A stretch of 10,552 nt of DNA from an uncultured Eubacteriales bacterium. GTDB taxonomy: Bacteria; Bacillota; Clostridia; UBA1381. The stretch is from positions 1 to 10,552 of the forward strand of contig CAJKHT010000087.1 of the NCBI GenBank assembly GCA_905199755.1, in the 5' to 3' direction. Positions 6,106 through 10,552 of the stretch are shown here, in pieces (within the stretch, counting starts at the first letter, position 1; each line of letters starts with the position of its first letter). The position numbers and the translations under genes were made by a program. Under the pieces are notes generated by a model, which was not told where the DNA came from, did not search any database, and saw nothing but the letters and a program-made list of their open reading frames with translations.

Positions 6106-7160
6106 AGCTCCCCAACGGTGATACAATAACTTTTCCGAGAGTGTCTGCGATAGATGTGAGCGGTTATAAAATCCCGGGCTTTTTTGAATTGACCCCCGGA
6201 ACGGATTATTCAAAAAAAGCGGAGGAGGGGACATTTCCTCAGCAGGACGGTGTGACTTCGCATGGCGGGCATGTTATCCGTGCGTATAATGCGGACAGAC
6301 TTCCCGACTCGTTAAGCGAGAAAAAGTGGTATATGATAAGAAAAACCGCAGACGGCGAGGTCAGGGAGGAATACTGCAAGCTTGAATGGCCGTATCTCAC
6401 ACGTGTGGTATTTTCGGACGATACACTTGCAAATCCGTATATGAAAGGCATTTTCCCGACGGGTGTACCGAAAATCGGTCCCGACGGAGCAGTATGGATA
6501 ACTGCTTTTTCGGGAGAGGGGCATATCGATCCCAAAACAAAACAGTATAGCCCTTATTATTCGGCGGAGCTTTTCCGCTCTGAGGATAACGGCTATACAT
6601 TTAAGCAGTACGCACATATGGAATATCCTGCCGACGGAAATAAATATCTTTATTTAAGCGGCGGATTTTCCGATAATGAAATCGCATTTTTTGACGACGG
6701 TTCAATGTGCTGGTTTATGCGCTCCGCATGGTACGGTTCAACGGGTATCGAATGGGCGCCCATGTATATGTCAAGGTCATATGATATGGGAAAAACATGG
6801 TCTGCACCCGAGGAGTTTTCGTTTACAGGCGTTTATCCGAGCCTTTGCAGACTTGACTGCGGTGTTACTCTTTTGTGTTTTGCACGTCCGGGAATGTTTG
6901 TAACAGCATGTCCGAACGATGACAGCACAAAATGGATAGAACCGATTGAGCTTATGACTCCGGGTGATCGCTCGCAGCTTGCGAACGTAAAAAATGAGCC
7001 GAAAACCTTTCATGACTGGGACGGAGCCTGCAATAACTGCACGCTGATACCTGTTGACGAAAACAGTGCACTTATATTTAACTGCGACTTTTACTTCCCG
7101 GACGAGGACGGAGTAAAAAGAAAAACTGTGTTCTGCAGAAGAATAACCGTTGAGCCGTAG
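6063..7160 (+). CDS. Asp-box sialidase-like protein, C-terminal piece
   Basis: This 365-residue frame holds most of the propeller. Two further Asp boxes are clear: SEDNGYTF (173-180) and SYDMGKTW (239-246). Between and after them are blade-like strands such as FPTGVPKIGPDGAVWITAF and VYPSLCRLDCGVTLLCFARPG (split around residue 265). The family is annotated generally as exo-alpha-sialidase or BNR-repeat protein, but without the N-terminal blade and a clear arginine triad the activity is uncertain; glycoside or sugar-derivative processing is inference. The ATG at 6063 lies inside the upstream frame, four bases after AAGGGAG, so independent or coupled re-initiation is physically possible. However, residues 1-3 (MAE) probably arise from frame-shifted sequence. 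No convincing terminator follows the TAG at 7158-7160. Confidence 0.75.
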   Translation: MAETTPDIIADCGLKLPNGDTITFPRVSAIDVSGYKIPGFFELTPGTDYSKKAEEGTFPQQDGVTSHGGHVIRAYNADRLPDSLSEKKWYMIRKTADGEVREEYCKLEWPYLTRVVFSDDTLANPYMKGIFPTGVPKIGPDGAVWITAFSGEGHIDPKTKQYSPYYSAELFRSEDNGYTFKQYAHMEYPADGNKYLYLSGGFSDNEIAFFDDGSMCWFMRSAWYGSTGIEWAPMYMSRSYDMGKTWSAPEEFSFTGVYPSLCRLDCGVTLLCFARPGMFVTACPNDDSTKWIEPIELMTPGDRSQLANVKNEPKTFHDWDGACNNCTLIPVDENSALIFNCDFYFPDEDGVKRKTVFCRRITVEP

Positions 7161-7213
7161 AGAAAAAAAATTACTTTGAGGATTTTTTTAGGCATGTGCA
7201 GGCATATAAGCTA

Positions 7214-7242
7214 TTGAATTTTTTGAACCGATATGGTATAAT
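7214..7242 (+). promoter_or_regulatory. Promoter of the acyltransferase-nadK-argR-recN operon
   Basis: TTGAAT (7214-7219) and a perfect TATAAT (7237-7242) are 17 nt apart with an extended -10 TGG at 7234-7236. Transcription should begin near 7249, giving a leader of about 48 nt. The leader contains a candidate ArgR site (7253-7270) and a 5-bp hairpin ATCGG/CCGAT (7268-7282) just before the ribosome site. Confidence 0.78.
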
Positions 7243-7252
7243 ATTAGTAATT

Positions 7253-7270
7253 TATGAATAAAAATTTATC
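7253..7270 (+). promoter_or_regulatory. Candidate ArgR/AhrC operator (ARG box)
   Basis: TATGAATAAAAATTTATC agrees at 14 of 18 positions with the B. subtilis ARG-box consensus as I recall it (CATGAATAAAAATKCAAK). It is near-palindromic, ATGAAT-AAAA-ATTTAT with one mismatch. It begins about 5 nt after the predicted start site of an operon that contains argR, a sensible place for autoregulation. The region is AT-rich and a chance match is possible. I found no second box beside it. Confidence 0.4.
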
Positions 7271-7296
7271 GGACAGACCGATTCGGGGAAAATATT

Positions 7297-7863
7297 ATGA
7301 GAAAAACAGTCTCAAAAAACGTTATATTAATGGCAGGTACTGTTATATTCTCTGTCGGGATGACTGTTCTTTTCGGAATACTTTTTGATAGGTACGGTCA
7401 TTGGCAGTTTGAAAGCGCATTTGTGACATTTCTGACAATATCATATCATTTTATTATGCGTTTAATTGTCGGAGAGTCTGTAACACTGATATATCGCAAA
7501 AGGGAGTTCAACCTGAATTCCGCAGGCTTTCGCCTGCATAAATTTGAATCGGCTTTATATGAAAAGCTTAAAGTGAAGAAGTGGAAGAAATATGCAATAA
7601 CCGCAAAGCCGTATCAGTTTGACGTGAGAAAAAACAGTCCGGAAGCTTTGCTGCACAATATGGCACAGGCGGAGCTGGCACATCGGGTTATTATGGTGCT
7701 GTCTTTTGTGCCGCTTATATTGATTATCCCTTACGGTGCGGCAGGGGTTTTTATTACGACATCGGTTCTGGCATGTCTTGCGGATATGCAGTTTGTTATT
7801 ATTGAACGTTATAACCGTCCGAGAGTGCTGAGACTGATTGAAAAAAACATTTATTTGAGGTAA
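7297..7863 (+). CDS. CrtO-like membrane acyltransferase family protein
   Basis: This 188-residue protein resembles the staphylococcal glycosyl-4,4'-diaponeurosporenoate acyltransferase (CrtO) family of small membrane proteins. The similar parts are RLHKFESALYEKLKVKKWK (79-97), AQAELAHRVIMVLSF (123-137) and the C-terminal VIIERYNRPRVLRL (167-180), which parallels the VQRYNRPRLTQLL of CrtO as I recall it. Hydrophobic segments are at about 8-30, 39-60, 130-148 and 150-168. No carotenoid gene is visible nearby, so acylation of a carotenoid glycoside is doubtful and the real substrate is unknown. ATG 7297 follows a GGGGA site by 7 nt. It is the first gene after a strong promoter and its stop lies 5 nt before the preferred nadK start. 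Confidence 0.65.
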   Translation: MRKTVSKNVILMAGTVIFSVGMTVLFGILFDRYGHWQFESAFVTFLTISYHFIMRLIVGESVTLIYRKREFNLNSAGFRLHKFESALYEKLKVKKWKKYAITAKPYQFDVRKNSPEALLHNMAQAELAHRVIMVLSFVPLILIIPYGAAGVFITTSVLACLADMQFVIIERYNRPRVLRLIEKNIYLR

Positions 7864-7868
7864 TGAAC

Positions 7869-8702
7869 ATGAAGAAGATTGCGGTACTTCCAAACAGCGC
7901 AAAGGATACCGATTTGGTAAACACAACACATGTTGTAAAATATCTTTCGGGTAAGGCTGAACTGTATATGCCTGCCGAGTACGGAATAATCGGCGGCGGA
8001 GTAAATTATGTAAGTGAAGATGAAATTTATAAAAATGTGGATACGGCAGTAGTGCTGGGCGGTGACGGAACAATAATTCAGATAGCTACAGGTTGTGCGA
8101 AAAACAATATTTCCGTTCTCGGAATAAATCTCGGAACAATCGGATTTATGACAGAGGTGGAGGTTGAAAATATAGATGCGTCGCTTGACAAGCTGTTAAG
8201 CGGAAATTATAAAACGGAAAATAGAATGCTGTTAAAAACAGAAATTTTTAAGGGCGGAAAGCTTTTTTCGGCACATCATGCATTGAATGATGTGGTTGTT
8301 TCAAAAACAATAGGCGAAAAGCTTATACGGCTTGAGCTTTTTACAGACGGCGAAACGGTAAACCGATATGTTGCGGACGGGCTTATAATAGCCACACCTA
8401 CAGGCTCCACGGGTTATTCCATTTCCGCAGGCGGACCTGTGGTTGACCCTAATATGCAGCTTTATATTGCCACACCGATATGTGCGCATATGCTGTCGGT
8501 AAGAAGTGCAGTGCTGAGTGCGGAAAAGGAAATAAAAATACAGATTGACGGAGCGGATGCGGTTGTTACGGCAGACGGTGACGTGCAAGGCTGTATCGGT
8601 GACGGTGATTTTGTGAAAATAACGAAATCAAAGTACACCTTTAAGCTTATAAAGACAGAAAATCAGTCATTCTATGAAACACTTTTGAGCAAGCTTAACT
8701 AA
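7869..8702 (+). CDS. nadK: NAD kinase (ATP-NAD kinase)
   Basis: NAD kinase phosphorylates NAD to NADP in the cytosol. The 277-residue protein has the defining motifs: GGDGT (64-68, with catalytic Asp66), INLGTIGFMTEVE (86-98), HALNDVVVSK (137-146, the NE/D motif as ND) and the glycine-rich DGLIIATPTGSTGYSISAGG (170-189), followed by PICAHMLSVRS (203-213). I chose ATG 7869 because GAGG lies 8 nt before it. The ATG at 7863, overlapping the upstream stop codon as TAATG, would add two residues but leaves only 2 nt to that site. It sits between the CrtO-like gene and argR, the usual nadK-argR-recN order of Clostridia. Confidence 0.96.
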   Translation: MKKIAVLPNSAKDTDLVNTTHVVKYLSGKAELYMPAEYGIIGGGVNYVSEDEIYKNVDTAVVLGGDGTIIQIATGCAKNNISVLGINLGTIGFMTEVEVENIDASLDKLLSGNYKTENRMLLKTEIFKGGKLFSAHHALNDVVVSKTIGEKLIRLELFTDGETVNRYVADGLIIATPTGSTGYSISAGGPVVDPNMQLYIATPICAHMLSVRSAVLSAEKEIKIQIDGADAVVTADGDVQGCIGDGDFVKITKSKYTFKLIKTENQSFYETLLSKLN

Positions 8703-8727
8703 GATTAAATGGAAGGGAGCATTTCCT

Positions 8728-9180
8728 ATGAAATACAAGAGACAGGGGCAAATAATAAAAATTATAAAAGAAAAACAGATAAAAACGCATGAACAGCTTA
8801 TAGATGAGCTTAACAAAGCGGGATATAATGTTACTCAGGCGACTGTCTCACGCGATATAAAGGATTTGGGACTTATAAAGCTTCCTGTTCAGGGCGGCGG
8901 TTCGGTTTATGCGGTATCGCAGATTTCGGAGCAGGATTCCGACAGACAGCTTAATATGTTTTCGGATGCGGTGCTTGATATAGACTGCGCACTGCACACC
9001 GTTGTCATAAAAACCTATGCCGGTATGGCACAGGCTGTTGCGGCATCGGTTGATGCGCTTATGAAAAATGAATTTCTCGGCTCCGTAGCCGGTGACGATA
9101 CCGTTCTTATTATTGCGGCGAGTCCCGAGTCTGCGGCGGATATTGCGGAAAAATTAAGAAAAACCTTCAGCTCAAAATAA
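8728..9180 (+). CDS. argR: Arginine repressor ArgR/AhrC
   Basis: ArgR is an arginine-sensing DNA-binding hexamer that represses arginine synthesis and, in Gram-positives, activates catabolism. The 150-residue protein has normal length. The N-terminal winged helix-turn-helix includes NVTQATVSRDIKDLGLIKLP (34-53), with the Ser-Arg pair at 41-42. The C-terminal oligomerisation and arginine-binding domain has TYAGMAQAVAASVDAL (96-111) and SVAGDDTVLI (119-128) with the paired aspartates 123-124. A strong GGAAGGGAG site lies 9 nt before the ATG, and only 25 nt separate it from nadK, so it is co-transcribed. A possible ARG box at the operon promoter suggests autoregulation. Confidence 0.96.
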   Translation: MKYKRQGQIIKIIKEKQIKTHEQLIDELNKAGYNVTQATVSRDIKDLGLIKLPVQGGGSVYAVSQISEQDSDRQLNMFSDAVLDIDCALHTVVIKTYAGMAQAVAASVDALMKNEFLGSVAGDDTVLIIAASPESAADIAEKLRKTFSSK

Positions 9181-9191
9181 GGAATAAAAAA

Positions 9192-10552
9192 ATGCTTAAC
9201 AGTTTATCTATAAAAAATGTGGCTGTTATCGACAGCCTTGAAGTTGATATGAAAAACGGACTGAGTGTGCTGACCGGAGAAACCGGAGCCGGAAAGTCCA
9301 TTATAATAGATTCCATAAACATGATTCTCGGTGAACGTGCGGATAGGGAATTGGTGCGGCGCGGTACGGATAAGGCTGTGGTTGAGGCTGTGTTCGCCGC
9401 AAATGATGACATTTGTAAAATTCTTGATGAAAATGATATTGATACCGAGGATAATCAGGTTATAGTAACAAGACGTATCGGTGCAGACGGAAAAAGCGTT
9501 GCAAAAATAAACGGCAGTACCGTGACGCTTGCTTTGCTGCGTGAAATTTCGGGAATGTTGGTTAATATTCACGGACAGCATGACAATCAGGCGCTTTTAA
9601 ATCCGGCGGAGCATGTGATTTTTCTGGATGAATATGCGAAAAATCAAAAAGAACGCGATATGTATAAAAAAAGCTACAGCCGTATGTGCGATATAAAATC
9701 GCGGCTTGACGGACTTAATATTGACGAGCAGGAAAAACGCCGCCGTATGGATTTATTGGAATACCAGATAAATGAGATAACTGCCGCAAAGCTTTTGCCC
9801 GGTGAAGAAGAAGCGTTGAAAAATCAGCGTGATATTTATGAAAACGCAGAGAAGATAACATATGCGGTGAAAGAAGCATACACTAACCTGTATGACAGCG
9901 AGGAGGGGGCGAGTGCATATGACGGGATAAGCATTGCCGTCAATGCATTGGCAGATATTTCGGAGCTTAATGACAGCCTGAAAAACGTGTACACTGCATT
10001 GTCGGAGGCAATGTATTCGGTTGAAGACGCGGCACACGAGCTGAAAAACTTTTCCGAAACGGTCGAATATAACGAGGAGGCTCTTAATGATACGGAGGAG
10101 CGTCTTGATGTTATATCAAAATTGAAAAGAAAGTACGGAAATTCCGTAGAAGATATATTATCATTTGCAAAAAAAGCACAGAACGAGCTTGATGAAATAA
10201 ATTTAAGCGATGAAAAACGTGAACAGCTTAATGATGAGCTTGAAAAAGCATTGTCGGAAGTGAAAAAATGCGGAAAAATTCTTTCGGATACCAGAATGAA
10301 AGCGGCAGAAGTGCTGCAGCAGAAGATAGAAAAATCCCTGCATGAGCTTAATATGGAATCGGCACATTTTAATATAGATGTTCATGAAAGCGACGGATTT
10401 TCCGTAAACGGCTGTGATGCGGTGGAATTTATGATAAGCACAAATCCGGGCGAACCGCTGAAACCGCTTGTGAAAATTGCATCGGGCGGCGAGCTGTCGC
10501 GCGTTATGCTTGCCATTAAATCGGTGCTTGCATATGCCGATAAGGTGGATAC
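9192..10552 (+). CDS. recN: DNA repair protein RecN (3' end outside window)
   Basis: RecN is an SMC-like ATPase recruited to DNA double-strand breaks. The visible 453 codons are fully open and reach the window edge; the family is about 550-570 residues, so roughly a fifth is missing (the Walker B end). Present are the N-terminal LSIKNVAVIDSLEVDM, Walker A GETGAGKS (29-36), GQHDNQ (128-133), a central charged coiled coil (about residues 150-400, broken near the middle) and the ABC signature SGGELSR (431-437) followed by VMLAIKSVL. The ATG at 9192 lies 11 nt after argR, with AAGGA 8 nt upstream overlapping the argR stop codon, so it belongs to the same operon. Confidence 0.96.
   Translation, partial: MLNSLSIKNVAVIDSLEVDMKNGLSVLTGETGAGKSIIIDSINMILGERADRELVRRGTDKAVVEAVFAANDDICKILDENDIDTEDNQVIVTRRIGADGKSVAKINGSTVTLALLREISGMLVNIHGQHDNQALLNPAEHVIFLDEYAKNQKERDMYKKSYSRMCDIKSRLDGLNIDEQEKRRRMDLLEYQINEITAAKLLPGEEEALKNQRDIYENAEKITYAVKEAYTNLYDSEEGASAYDGISIAVNALADISELNDSLKNVYTALSEAMYSVEDAAHELKNFSETVEYNEEALNDTEERLDVISKLKRKYGNSVEDILSFAKKAQNELDEINLSDEKREQLNDELEKALSEVKKCGKILSDTRMKAAEVLQQKIEKSLHELNMESAHFNIDVHESDGFSVNGCDAVEFMISTNPGEPLKPLVKIASGGELSRVMLAIKSVLAYADKVD

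Larger units (their letters stand above)
5866..7160 (+). pseudogene. Frame-disrupted Asp-box (sialidase-fold) protein gene, full extent
   Basis: Joining the two open frames with a -1 step at about 6072 gives one continuous protein of about 431 residues, running from the Asp box SEDKGETW through RR straight into TTPDIIADCGLKLPNGD. Read conventionally, the first frame stops at 6105 after a non-family tail. The most economical reading is loss of one base somewhere in 6064-6078, either a real mutation or a base-call error. No classical X-XXY-YYZ slippery heptamer is present at the junction, so programmed frameshifting is unlikely. The two pieces are described separately below. Confidence 0.7.

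Noticed and set aside
7163..7189. Terminator after the sialidase-like gene formed by an A run and a T run
   Set aside because: The stem would be only A-T pairs (eight A's against seven T's) with no GC core, so it is not a convincing terminator; read-through into the next operon is possible.
1..10552. CRISPR array, insertion sequence, phage or toxin-antitoxin genes
   Set aside because: No spaced direct repeats, transposase or integrase motifs, or small paired genes were found on either strand.

Overview
The window looks like chromosomal DNA of a low-to-moderate GC Firmicute, most likely a gut-type member of the Clostridia. The basis is purine-rich Shine-Dalgarno sites before almost every gene, consensus sigma-A-type promoters, a tRNA with encoded CCA, and housekeeping gene content (nusB, xseA, xseB, ispA, nadK, argR, recN) that sits together in Bacillus and Clostridia. 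The species cannot be named from the sequence alone.

Layout. Positions 1-211 hold a perfect inverted repeat, a promoter, a tRNA-Glu(CTC) gene and its terminator on the + strand. Positions 271-4534 hold a tightly packed minus-strand operon, read right to left: promoter, nusB, a Kae1/TsaD-like protein, xseA, xseB, ispA, a divergent-PAP2 (YuiD/DUF212) membrane protein, then a hairpin terminator that converges on the tRNA unit. Genes overlap or abut by a few bases (ATGA overlap, 16-nt overlap, 4-nt gap, 0-nt gap), so translation is probably coupled. A divergent promoter region at about 4500-4650 separates this from a + strand accessory pair (4656-7160): an MFS transporter and an Asp-box (sialidase-fold) protein whose reading frame is broken by a one-base shift near 6072. 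A new promoter at 7214-7242 then starts a + strand operon: a CrtO-like membrane acyltransferase homologue, nadK, argR and recN, which runs off the window end.

How it works together. The minus-strand operon mixes rRNA antitermination (NusB), DNA repair (exonuclease VII), isoprenoid chain synthesis (IspA) and a membrane phosphatase-like protein. The right-hand operon provides NADP supply, arginine control and RecN repair. In Bacillus subtilis the nusB-xseA-xseB-ispA block and the argR-recN block are part of one co-directional cluster with dxs and a tlyA-type gene between them. Here the two halves point away from each other, dxs and tlyA are not in the window, and the transporter/propeller pair sits at the junction. 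This suggests a rearrangement with an accessory insertion.

No CRISPR array, insertion sequence, phage gene or clear defence system is visible. The items most worth a second look are the broken, atypical Asp-box protein next to its transporter, the CrtO-like protein in the nadK operon, a good match to an ArgR operator just downstream of that operon's promoter, the TsaD-like paralogue, and the inverted repeat over the tRNA promoter.
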